The position numbers were made by a program, and so were the translations under genes. Shown here one piece after another: positions 1 through 7,216 of a stretch of 34,439 nucleotides of DNA. The notes under the pieces are model-generated. The model did no database searches and was not told the origin of the DNA. It worked only from the letters and a program-made list of their open reading frames with translations. Position 1 is the first letter of the stretch. Each line of letters opens with the position of its first letter. The stretch comes from a virus: the IMG/VR virus record IMGVR_UViG_3300044535_001798, positions 1 to 34,439 of that record. One strand, 5' to 3'.

Positions 1-2244
1 CATATGCGCCATTCTAGACATGGCACCACCTGATTTGGTTGTTTGTTTTGACCTCTCAATATAATCCTTAATACTCAACTTAACTTTTGCTCTTTGTGCA
101 ATTTTAAGAAGGGGGATTTCTTTGTTATAGATTTTAGTTAAGTATTCATAATACCATTCAACAAACTTCTGTCCCTCACCTTCCAATAATAATCTAATTG
201 CTTTATCCAAATATTCCTCAATGTATAATGGAAGTTTTTTGGATTTGATTGAGTTACCAGTCAATTTGATTTTACCATTATGTTCCATCGTTGCATAATT
301 CTTACGAGCAAGATTAATACAAGATTTCCAAGTTCCATCACAATCTAATGCCATTTCACCCTTCATAAAGGTGTCGTTGAACTCAGCAACATCAGCATCA
401 TAACCTTTATATTCTTTTCCTTTCTTAACTTTCCAATTAAGACCTTTACCAATATAAACTCTATCATCAACACCACCTTCAGGTAATGAGAAGTTCATAC
501 CATCCGTATCACATACCAACGCAGTATAACCCCTCTTCATAAAGAACTTTAACATTTGACGAAGATATTGTCTTCCTGTACAAGTAATCTGTTCACCCAT
601 ATACATATCACCCCAAGCAAACACTTGTGGAGCTGATAAAGCACCAAACATTGAGTTGATAAAAATCTTAATGGGTAATTGTTTTCTATCGTAGGACAAT
701 GATTTTTTCTTATCCTTGTCATACCATTCAGCTGCTAAGTTCTTGTATTTGATACGAGCACTTCTAAAATAAGACAACATACCTTTCATAGCCCCCATAA
801 TATCACAATCAGGGAAAACATCGTGTACTAATTGAATAGATGGATAAAGAGATGAGTAGTCAAGTTTTAATACATCCTTCGAATAACCCACTCTTAACAA
901 TCTTGATAATCCACCAACAAAATCTTTCTTTTGTTCTTTTTGGGGGATGGCCAATTTATACTTATAAGACCAAGCCATCATAAGCATCTTCCACAAAGTG
1001 GCTGTCCCCATGGTGGAAACTCTTTCATATGTTGTTGGAATCATCGATGCCAACATAAATGTTCCTTGATTAAACTCATCATCCACCTTCAAGGTTTCTT
1101 CCAAGTCATCATCCAAGTATCGTTCAACAATATTATCACCAGTTGTTTTGATATAGATACCAGGATATTTTTTATCCAAGTCGTTGTATTCAGGTTTGTC
1201 GGCCTTTTTGTATTTACCATTCTTAACATTTAACCAATACTCTTCTTTCTTGGCGTACATTGAACCGATATCAGTATGTCCAATATAAACTCGGTCTTCA
1301 GCTTCAGCATTGATGTATTGGGTAATATATTTAAGACCAGCGGATTTGATGTTTGAGTTGATTGCTTGTGCTCTTCTAACGGAGTGTAGAATATCAATAA
1401 CATTATATCCCCACATTCCAATCTGTGTATATTCCTCAACTTCATTAGCAAGTTTTAACATACCCTTGGTTTGTTTCATATTATATTCTGGATGTAAAGT
1501 TTTGCATATCTTTTTGATATCCAAATGTAGAGCTTTACATCTTTCCATAATCCAATACCAGTCGAAGTTGAATGAATTGTATCCACCAATGATTGATGGT
1601 TTAACTTCATCTATTGTTCTAAAGAACTCAACAATACCAGCTCGTTCTTGGTCTTCATTGGCACATTCGATTACTTTTTGTAGTCCTTTATTTGTTTTGA
1701 TTCCAATCATAAAGATTCGACCATCTTTAGGTTCTAAAGAGGTCGTTTCTAAGTCGAATCCTAATCTTGTAATGTCATTGTATTCTTCATAACCCTTAAA
1801 CAATCTTTTTTCCTTTTGGATAAGGTATTGTTCTACTGGTGATGGTATAAGGAAGTATTCTTTAGTATTATCTCCATATGGGTCAATTCCTCCTTCTTTG
1901 AAGAATTGCATTAAACTTCTATATCCTTTTAAAGATTTAACCAAAAACTTTAGACCTTTTTCTAATCGTTCATTTCCACCAGTATCCAATTTCTCAATTA
2001 GGATTCCGTGTTTGGTCATTGCTTCTTTTTGAAGTCCTTTGGATGATTTGTAAAAGTTAAGTCCGTGGAGGTCACCAACCCAAGCAAATGGGGTGAATGT
2101 ATCTTTTCTAATTTCTTTCCCTTTTCCAGGGATTTCTTTGATTTTGAAAATGTTTTCTGTTGCCCAATCATATTCTATGGCAACGATGTGCTCTTCGGGG
2201 TCGTTTCCGTTTAAGAAACTTTCGATTTCTTCAGGTGTAATCAT
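1..2244 (-). CDS. Family B DNA polymerase with 3'-5' exonuclease (C-terminus cut by window edge)
   Basis: Replicative DNA polymerase of the phage. 748 residues are visible from the ATG at 2244-2242; the frame stays open to base 1, so the C-terminus (the rest of the thumb) lies outside the window. The exonuclease domain comes first: ExoI FDLETT (D164, E166), ExoII YNSFNFD (D228), ExoIII YNVID (Y280, D284). Polymerase motifs follow: motif A LDYSSLYPS (D462), motif B KIFINSMFG (about 526-534), motif C CDTDG (D579, D581). Around residues 641-648 a TGNSIKSKK stretch resembles the KKY/TGR region of the thumb. The set and order are those of the family that includes T4 gp43, so both activities should be intact. 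Motif C has DTDG where DTDS is usual, a tolerated change. The gene is the last minus-strand gene here and appears to have its own leader and promoter rather than belonging to the late array. Confidence 0.95.
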   Translation of the reverse strand, partial: MITPEEIESFLNGNDPEEHIVAIEYDWATENIFKIKEIPGKGKEIRKDTFTPFAWVGDLHGLNFYKSSKGLQKEAMTKHGILIEKLDTGGNERLEKGLKFLVKSLKGYRSLMQFFKEGGIDPYGDNTKEYFLIPSPVEQYLIQKEKRLFKGYEEYNDITRLGFDLETTSLEPKDGRIFMIGIKTNKGLQKVIECANEDQERAGIVEFFRTIDEVKPSIIGGYNSFNFDWYWIMERCKALHLDIKKICKTLHPEYNMKQTKGMLKLANEVEEYTQIGMWGYNVIDILHSVRRAQAINSNIKSAGLKYITQYINAEAEDRVYIGHTDIGSMYAKKEEYWLNVKNGKYKKADKPEYNDLDKKYPGIYIKTTGDNIVERYLDDDLEETLKVDDEFNQGTFMLASMIPTTYERVSTMGTATLWKMLMMAWSYKYKLAIPQKEQKKDFVGGLSRLLRVGYSKDVLKLDYSSLYPSIQLVHDVFPDCDIMGAMKGMLSYFRSARIKYKNLAAEWYDKDKKKSLSYDRKQLPIKIFINSMFGALSAPQVFAWGDMYMGEQITCTGRQYLRQMLKFFMKRGYTALVCDTDGMNFSLPEGGVDDRVYIGKGLNWKVKKGKEYKGYDADVAEFNDTFMKGEMALDCDGTWKSCINLARKNYATMEHNGKIKLTGNSIKSKKLPLYIEEYLDKAIRLLLEGEGQKFVEWYYEYLTKIYNKEIPLLKIAQRAKVKLSIKDYIERSKQTTKSGGAMSRMAHM

Positions 2245-2275
2245 TATTATATTTTTATAAGTTCAGTATATTAGC

Positions 2276-2292
2276 TGTCATACTGGATGACA
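2276..2292 (-). promoter_or_regulatory. Leader hairpin upstream of the polymerase gene
   Basis: A perfect 6-bp inverted repeat (TGTCAT / ATGACA, 5-nt loop) lies 31-48 bases upstream of the polymerase ATG, inside the predicted transcript leader. No U-run follows it on the minus strand, so it is not a terminator. In T4, gp43 represses its own translation by binding a leader hairpin. This hairpin could play a similar part, but unlike T4 it does not overlap the start region. It could equally be a dimer-binding DNA operator. The repeat is visible; the function is a guess. Confidence 0.35.
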
Positions 2293-2307
2293 TTTACCTT
2301 GTCCTTA

Positions 2308-2339
2308 TAAATATAAAATGAAGAACTAATTAAGTCAAA
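2308..2339 (-). promoter_or_regulatory. Host-type (Bacteroidota) promoter candidate for the polymerase
   Basis: On the minus strand TTTG (2339-2336) is followed after 20 bases by TATATTTA (2315-2308). The Bacteroidota primary sigma factor recognises TTTG near -33 and TAnnTTTG near -7 with about this spacing. The -7 box differs from consensus only in its last base. Transcription would start near 2300, giving a leader of about 55 nt that contains the hairpin. The complement of the -7 box reads TATAAATA on the plus strand, but a late promoter there would point antisense to the next gene and is less likely. Confidence 0.45.
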
Positions 2340-3092
2340 TTACAAATCAGGAAAAATACTATTAGTGGTTATGTCGAAAGTGTAGGAAATAGGATAAGTT
2401 ACAGCTAAATTAGTGAATACTGATGTACCATCTAAATCCGTATAATCATCACCAGTTATAACTTGAGCATATCCTATTGTTGTACCTGAATTAATTGTTA
2501 TTGCTGATGTAATTGTAATACCTGTACCAGTTATTTGACCTAATGTATTTGTGAAAGTTAAATCTAATTGATTGTTTAATTGTTGTGATGAAGTTATAAC
2601 ATAATCAACATTTACTGAACCTGATGTTACAATACTTGTTAAATTAAGATTAATTGTTAGTCCAGTTGCAGGGCCATTTATACAACAAGGAAACTCTGAT
2701 ACATAACAACTATCATATTCCAAATCATCAGCAATATAAGATTCTTGTACATTAATATATAACTTTTCTCTAATAGGTAAAATTAATACACCATCAGAAC
2801 TTCTTAACATAAATTGACCCTCGAATCTTCCTACTCTATTTGTGTCTCTATTTTGAAATTGATAGTATAAATAATATTCAGGGTCAGCATTAGGGTCAAC
2901 ATTTGTTTTTTCAACAAATCCCGCAGGTCTCGATGTAATCTTTGGAACACCAGTCTCCACATCCATCATTGAAAAGAATAATGCCGATTCTTCGATTAAC
3001 GACATAAAATTATCATAATCCAATCTGCCATTCTTCACCACCTGAAGCTTAAGGAGGGGTAGGGTTGCGTTCTTTTTAATAAAGAATTCCAT
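2340..3092 (-). CDS. Putative virion protein with beta-rich, Ig-like C-terminus
   Basis: 250 residues, not recognised with certainty. The N-terminal 130 residues mix hydrophobic strands with charged turns (an IEESALFFSMMD segment, then YYLYYQF and RFEGQFMLRSSDG). This faintly recalls the N-terminal domains of baseplate or neck-fibre proteins that attach to the tail. Residues 150-250 are Thr/Ser/Asn-rich with alternating hydrophobic residues, typical of an Ig-like or fibre beta-sandwich. No signal peptide or membrane segment is seen. A T4-type late promoter 34 bases upstream of the ATG supports expression with structural genes. The structural role is inferred from composition and late promoter only. 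Confidence 0.7.
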   Translation of the reverse strand: MEFFIKKNATLPLLKLQVVKNGRLDYDNFMSLIEESALFFSMMDVETGVPKITSRPAGFVEKTNVDPNADPEYYLYYQFQNRDTNRVGRFEGQFMLRSSDGVLILPIREKLYINVQESYIADDLEYDSCYVSEFPCCINGPATGLTINLNLTSIVTSGSVNVDYVITSSQQLNNQLDLTFTNTLGQITGTGITITSAITINSGTTIGYAQVITGDDYTDLDGTSVFTNLAVTYPISYTFDITTNSIFPDL

Positions 3093-3104
3093 TTAGTTTT
3101 TATA

Positions 3105-3112
3105 TATAAATA
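3105..3112 (+). promoter_or_regulatory. T4-like late promoter, rightward
   Basis: Exact TATAAATA octamer, followed by C. T4 late promoters use this box at -10, recognised by the phage sigma gp55 with the sliding clamp as activator. Transcription would begin near 3119, about 20 bases before the ATG at 3139. This excludes a possible upstream TTG start at 3118. It overlaps the promoter region of the leftward late promoter at 3126-3133. Confidence 0.65.
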
Positions 3113-3125
3113 CTCTTTTGTATGG

Positions 3126-3133
3126 TATTTATA
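3126..3133 (-). promoter_or_regulatory. T4-like late promoter, leftward
   Basis: Exact TATAAATAC on the minus strand (the octamer is 3133-3126). The predicted start near 3118 gives a 25-nt leader before the ATG at 3092. With the box at 3105-3112 it makes a face-to-face pair whose transcripts overlap by a few bases at their 5' ends. Confidence 0.65.
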
Positions 3134-3138
3134 TTTGT

Positions 3139-3717
3139 ATGGAAAAATTGATAAGAAAAATATTATTTGAGGAATTTTACCCTAAAAAAATCTATGTGAA
3201 AGAAATTTCCATAAATGAATTAAATCATCTCATTTTATTAAATGAAGGGTCAACAACACTAAAATGTAATGATGGTCTATTTAATTATGCTAAAAAAATA
3301 ATAGAGAGTTATTACGATGAATTAAAAAGTTACAAATATAAAAGAAGTAGATTTACTGTTGAACAAACTGACCATTATTGTAGTAGATATAGAAGAAAGG
3401 ACGAACCAGAAAACAAAAATAACCCTGATATATACAATCCTTTTACCACCGAAGGTGTCGATTTAGTTTTTAAATCAATACCCTCAATTTATGATACGAT
3501 TGTTAATAATAATTGGGATAACAAGAAAGAACTTTGTTTTACTATCAAAACAGATTCTATAACCAAGAATGGGAAAATAGTACCATATACAGTCGCATTC
3601 GTTGTCCATAAGAATATCTTTGAAAGTAAAAGATATAGGATAACATTGAAAACTCAAATTAAAGGGGTTGAAATGCGTGATAAAAATTATGAGTATTGCG
3701 GTAAATATACAATATAA
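3139..3717 (+). CDS. Hypothetical late protein
   Basis: 192 residues from the ATG at 3139; not recognised. The frame is open back to a TTG at 3118, but that codon would sit at the predicted start of transcription, so the ATG opening MEKLIRKILFEEF is preferred. The N-terminus is an amphipathic helix. The middle is rich in Tyr, Lys and Asp, with YDELKSYKYKR followed by HYCSRYRRKDEP near residues 75-100. The last 70 residues look like alternating strands with basic residues (TIKTDSITKNGK, YRITLKTQI). It is the only plus-strand gene in the first 24 kb and has its own late promoter and a terminator right after the stop. A virion or packaging accessory role is possible but unsupported. Confidence 0.75.
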   Translation: MEKLIRKILFEEFYPKKIYVKEISINELNHLILLNEGSTTLKCNDGLFNYAKKIIESYYDELKSYKYKRSRFTVEQTDHYCSRYRRKDEPENKNNPDIYNPFTTEGVDLVFKSIPSIYDTIVNNNWDNKKELCFTIKTDSITKNGKIVPYTVAFVVHKNIFESKRYRITLKTQIKGVEMRDKNYEYCGKYTI

Positions 3718-3744
3718 AAAGGTGAGAATAATTCTCACCCTTTT
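3716..3744. terminator. Bidirectional intrinsic terminator
   Basis: An 8-bp GC-containing stem (GGTGAGAA / TTCTCACC) with a 3-base loop, flanked by A5 on one side and CTTTT on the other. It follows the stop of the plus-strand gene by four bases. On the minus strand it ends the putative non-coding RNA with a run of five U, which is the better terminator. Confidence 0.8.
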
Positions 3745-3921
3745 CAAGTTTCCAATTTTCGTACTTTGGAGACACGCTGGTTTGGCTATATACCAGAGAG
3801 CCAATAGTCACCATCTTTCGATGTAATCAAGCTGTCTATCATTTTCGACTATCAGGAGTTGCCCACACACCCTAACTTTAAGGAAAGTCATCAACCAAGA
3901 CCATTATTCTAACCCTTTATT
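3720..3921 (-). ncRNA. Candidate structured small RNA of about 200 nt
   Basis: The stretch between the glycosyltransferase stop (3977) and the terminator has no convincing reading frame, is less AT-rich than its surroundings, and has promoter, body and terminator in a row. Read on the minus strand it contains: ACUUU/AAAGU hairpin (3889-3876); an imperfect hairpin with an AAAA loop (3856-3833); CAUC-GAAA-GAUG, a GNRA-capped hairpin (3823-3812), which argues for this strand; AUAGUC (3852-3847) complementary to GACUAU (3809-3804); and UUGGCU (3804-3799) with AGCCAA (3787-3782) interleaved with CUGGU (3796-3792) and ACCAG (3781-3777), which is either a pseudoknot or a two-state switch. Near the 5' end AGAAUAAU is complementary to part of the terminator. 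I recognise no known family: no tRNA, hammerhead core or group I core fits. Confidence 0.6.
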
Positions 3922-3927
3922 GTTTTA

Positions 3928-3958
3928 CAAAGATACAATCTCTTTATAAATATCCAAA
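3928..3958 (-). promoter_or_regulatory. Host-type (Bacteroidota) promoter for the small RNA
   Basis: On the minus strand TTTG (3958-3955), 19 bases, then TATCTTTG (3935-3928): a full match to the Bacteroidota TTTG / TAnnTTTG pattern. Transcription would begin near 3921, just downstream of the glycosyltransferase stop codon. It is the clearest host-type promoter in the window and the best single clue to the host phylum. Confidence 0.65.
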
Positions 3959-3976
3959 ACTTTTATTGATTTTTTT

Positions 3977-5650
3977 TTAATTTTCTTTTCTCAATTTTGA
4001 ATCGTAATGGTCGAACCTATTGTGCTCGGTGGGGGTTAACAACAATAAACCAGGTTTAATTTTCCCTTTTATTGTTTCTTGGTAACAATACGACATGAGG
4101 GTCTGTTCGAATGGGTGAGCCCATTTTGTTTCCAAATAACATTTATAATTACCTTCTTTACTTAAAACGATTGGCCAATTTGATAGGTAGATTTCTCCAC
4201 CTACATATGGTACACCTTTATGAGTACTGATGAATTCAAACTTTGTTTTAGGTGCATTTGGGTCTAATCCCATCTGTGGAAGTTTTGGATTGTTTGGCCA
4301 ATGTTTTTGTCTAAAATCTTGGGGTACATTGTACCACGCCCACTGTGTTCCATTGTCACCATAAAACTCCGTATAATTTAGTTTAAGAAAATCGAACTTT
4401 TCTTTTTGAATAATCTCTAAACTTTTTTGATATAAGTTGATTACATATCTATTAAATCCATTTTTACAAGTTTCATTCTTTGGATAGAAAAACATATCAT
4501 CTTCCCAAAACCAGTAGAAATCTAAATCGGTATCATTAAAATGTTCGGCAACAAATATCCTACCCCCCATTATGCCAATATTATCTTTCTTTATATGTTC
4601 AAATCCATATTGTTCACACAATTCTTTATATCTTGGTGTTGTTGATAAATCTGTTGAGTTATCCAACAAAAACTTTCTTGGTTTGGTTATAAAATCCCTA
4701 TCATATTCTAACATTGATTTTATTAAGGTCTCAAATTGTTTTGGTGAGTTGAATGTGATAACATATAAACCCACCTTAGATATATCATTACTTTGATATT
4801 TGATTGGTTCAGGTGTTTCATTTAATACTTCCAATGTGTCGTTCTTCAAATCCTCAAAAAACTTACCCATCAATCCATTACCCTCTATCATTGAATAGTT
4901 GATATGTTGGGGATATAGATAAGTCATTATTGTGAATATGGATTCTTCAGTGCCCATAAATCCTTTTGATAATGAATCATTAAGTAACATATAATACAAT
5001 GAGTTCATATCATTGATTCTTTCTTTTTTTCCACCAAAGAAACCACCCCTTGCAACTCTGTTTGTTTTTGTTTTGGTGTAATTATTCATCGCATTTATTT
5101 CAAATCCGTGAATCTCTGTACTTGTTTCATAAGGGAAACAAACGAAATGGAATCTATCTACATATTTGGGTAATTTGTCTAATACTTTATCGTGGGTAAA
5201 ATAACCAGGATGAATTGTGTTTGTAATACCAGCATCAATCCAAAACATATAATCTGAGTTAAACTTATCCAATATTCTTGCATCATTTAGTAAGAACATT
5301 TTGGACATAACCAAAGGATTATACATTTCAAGTTTTGCTTGGGTTGAATCTTTTAACCAACCAACTTGATTGTACCAACTTGGGTCTTGCCTAATCTTTT
5401 GTATCTTTGGATAGAACTCATTATTAATGAACCAATCTTTTGGTCTTATTATGAATTGTGTGTTATGTGAATCTCTTCTTTGTTCTACAAATCTTTGTAA
5501 GTCGGTATCACCAAATATTATTAAGTTTACATCTAATTTGAGTAAACTTTCAAACTTATCTAAATAGTGTTGGTATGTTCTTGACCAACCTTCAGTTAAT
5601 TGGTCTCTACCTATATCCCATAATCCTGTTACTAATGTTAAATTATTCAC
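3977..5650 (-). CDS. Two-domain glycosyltransferase: HtrL/YibB-like plus GT-A-like
   Basis: 557 residues. Residues 1-275 match the WlaTC/HtrL (YibB) glycosyltransferase family: TLVTGLWDIGRDQL at the start, a FWIDAG motif at 136-141, and GGFFGG at 202-207. Residues about 292-557 form a second, GT-A-like transferase domain: GLYVITFNSP strand, LLDNST at 328-333, and an acidic FWEDDMFF at 381-388 in the position of the nucleotide-sugar and metal-binding DxD. Such domains transfer a sugar from a nucleotide donor. The acceptor cannot be told from sequence. It overlaps the upstream gene by 8 bases, so the two are probably translated together. It is the last protein gene of the long minus-strand array. 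The fusion suggests two sequential sugar additions. Confidence 0.85.
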   Translation of the reverse strand: MNNLTLVTGLWDIGRDQLTEGWSRTYQHYLDKFESLLKLDVNLIIFGDTDLQRFVEQRRDSHNTQFIIRPKDWFINNEFYPKIQKIRQDPSWYNQVGWLKDSTQAKLEMYNPLVMSKMFLLNDARILDKFNSDYMFWIDAGITNTIHPGYFTHDKVLDKLPKYVDRFHFVCFPYETSTEIHGFEINAMNNYTKTKTNRVARGGFFGGKKERINDMNSLYYMLLNDSLSKGFMGTEESIFTIMTYLYPQHINYSMIEGNGLMGKFFEDLKNDTLEVLNETPEPIKYQSNDISKVGLYVITFNSPKQFETLIKSMLEYDRDFITKPRKFLLDNSTDLSTTPRYKELCEQYGFEHIKKDNIGIMGGRIFVAEHFNDTDLDFYWFWEDDMFFYPKNETCKNGFNRYVINLYQKSLEIIQKEKFDFLKLNYTEFYGDNGTQWAWYNVPQDFRQKHWPNNPKLPQMGLDPNAPKTKFEFISTHKGVPYVGGEIYLSNWPIVLSKEGNYKCYLETKWAHPFEQTLMSYCYQETIKGKIKPGLLLLTPTEHNRFDHYDSKLRKEN

Positions 5651-6521
5651 CTTTTATATCCTCCAAACTTTTATAAAAACTTTTGTTAATTGTTAAATAA
5701 TTTGATGGACAATCAGGTGTTAAATTGTTTTCGTGCCACCAAACATCGAATGAAAATAAATTAAACCATTCTTTATTATTCATAAAGATTGTGGTCATAA
5801 TTTGTTCCTCAGAATATAGTTTTTTTTCTTTTTCAGTAACCCACAAGAAAATCCTTTCAAACTCCTCAACAAATTTTTTCATAACTTTTTTTGTTCCACC
5901 AAATAAACCACCAATTATATGATACGAACTATCGTATTCTATATAATATTCATTGGGTAAAGTATTCGACCAAAAATTTGAGCCAGTATTAGATTTACCA
6001 ATTACTAAAATCTTGTCCTTCGATTTTTCAATTAACCTATCTAAAAAGGTGTCATCAAAAAAGTAAGAATTAAAATATCTTTGATAAGTGTTATTGTTCA
6101 CCAAATACTTGTCGGGAATAATACCACAATGACTTAGACCTGCATCTATCCAATAATAGTTGTCGTAACTTAACGTTTCATTGAAAAACCAAAAAAACTT
6201 ATTGTACTGAATTTCAAAACATCTATCACCATTCTTTATCGTATCAATGTCTTTGTACTTCGAAAAAATATGATGATGTTTTGTATCCTTTAGTTTGAAA
6301 GGAATGAATTTTAATTTATCTTTTGATATTCCATTTTGATTATGAAAAAAATGTTCCAGATTTGACAAATCACTTGGATTTGTATAACAAATAAAATCGG
6401 CACTTGTCATTCTCAATAGTGATAACAAGCTATATTTATAATGTTCTTCTCTACTAGGTCTACCACCAAACTCAGTACCAAATAAGTTATTGTATATACA
6501 AGTTAGGAATAATGTTTTCAT
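5643..6521 (-). CDS. HtrL/YibB-like glycosyltransferase
   Basis: 292 residues. It shares the HtrL family plan with the first half of the next gene: MKTLFLTCIYNN start, a GGRPSREEHY segment near 19-28, YYWIDAG at 122-128, and GGLFGG near 204. It has no second domain. The resemblance to its neighbour suggests a duplication inside the array. One base separates it from the upstream GT25-like gene. The family is found in capsule and LPS loci, where its exact sugar specificity is largely unknown. Confidence 0.85.
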   Translation of the reverse strand: MKTLFLTCIYNNLFGTEFGGRPSREEHYKYSLLSLLRMTSADFICYTNPSDLSNLEHFFHNQNGISKDKLKFIPFKLKDTKHHHIFSKYKDIDTIKNGDRCFEIQYNKFFWFFNETLSYDNYYWIDAGLSHCGIIPDKYLVNNNTYQRYFNSYFFDDTFLDRLIEKSKDKILVIGKSNTGSNFWSNTLPNEYYIEYDSSYHIIGGLFGGTKKVMKKFVEEFERIFLWVTEKEKKLYSEEQIMTTIFMNNKEWFNLFSFDVWWHENNLTPDCPSNYLTINKSFYKSLEDIKGE

Positions 6522-6522
6522 A

Positions 6523-7215
6523 TTATGAGTATTTCAGGTTTTCACAATAATTTATATCGTAATATTGTATATCTAATTTGTTCTTAGTATACAAGTTCCA
6601 GTTGTAAGTTATTAAATAATGATTGTTATCGGTGGTTTTATTGATATCAGAGAACCCCACTCTTTGAGTTACTAAAGGTAAAGATGGGGCGAAACACTTT
6701 AGTTCTTTAAAAATGTCTTCATAATAATATTGGTCAATAGCTTTTTGATTTTTTTCATTCCATATTATAGCCATCTGAGCAAACTTCCTATTAATAATAT
6801 AACAAACAGTATTATAGATTCCCCTATGGTGTTCTTCTTGTTTTGGTAATTCACTAAGATTTAGTAAATGGTTGGAGAAATTATTAACAGGACAATTTAT
6901 ACTAGGTCCTAAATGAAAATAATCCCAATCTACTTCACTCAACTCAAATAGTGATTTTTCCAATTGTTCTTTTACATAAGGCATAAAATAACAATCGTCC
7001 TCAAATATCATAATGTATTTCTCATCAGTAGCTAAGAAGTCCTCTAATATTTTTAAGTGAGAGTAAGCACAACCTAAATAACTACCATAATCAATCGCCT
7101 TAAAAATATCATACTCCCAACCAATAAAATCCATTTCGTCTTTGAATAACTTTAATCTATCGGGTCTCCTTTCTAAGTTTATTACTATTTTTTTTACCTT
7201 ACGAATATCAAACAT
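6523..7215 (-). CDS. GT25-family (LPS biosynthesis type) glycosyltransferase
   Basis: 230 residues. The hallmarks of GT25 are all visible: INLERRPDR at 12-20, GCAYSHLKIL at 48-57, and IFEDDCYF at 70-77 (the DxD-like acidic motif). Members include galactosyltransferases of LPS outer core and collagen-type transferases. Length is near the usual 230-260. One base separates it from each neighbour, so it lies in a tight co-transcribed set. Confidence 0.9.
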   Translation of the reverse strand: MFDIRKVKKIVINLERRPDRLKLFKDEMDFIGWEYDIFKAIDYGSYLGCAYSHLKILEDFLATDEKYIMIFEDDCYFMPYVKEQLEKSLFELSEVDWDYFHLGPSINCPVNNFSNHLLNLSELPKQEEHHRGIYNTVCYIINRKFAQMAIIWNEKNQKAIDQYYYEDIFKELKCFAPSLPLVTQRVGFSDINKTTDNNHYLITYNWNLYTKNKLDIQYYDINYCENLKYS

Positions 7216-7216
7216 T

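Noticed and set aside
2306-2313. Plus-strand TATAAATA that could be a late promoter.
   Set aside because: It would transcribe antisense into the gene at 2340-3092 and coincides with the complement of the better -7 box on the minus strand.
3484-3804. A minus-strand open frame of 106 codons across the terminator and the RNA region.
   Set aside because: It overlaps the plus-strand gene antisense and crosses the terminator; composition is that of a shadow frame.
3720-3976. A tRNA, hammerhead or group I intron core in the intergenic stretch.
   Set aside because: No cloverleaf with T-loop and CCA end, no CUGANGA/GAAA core, and the UAGUC/GACUA pair is in the wrong order for a group I P7.
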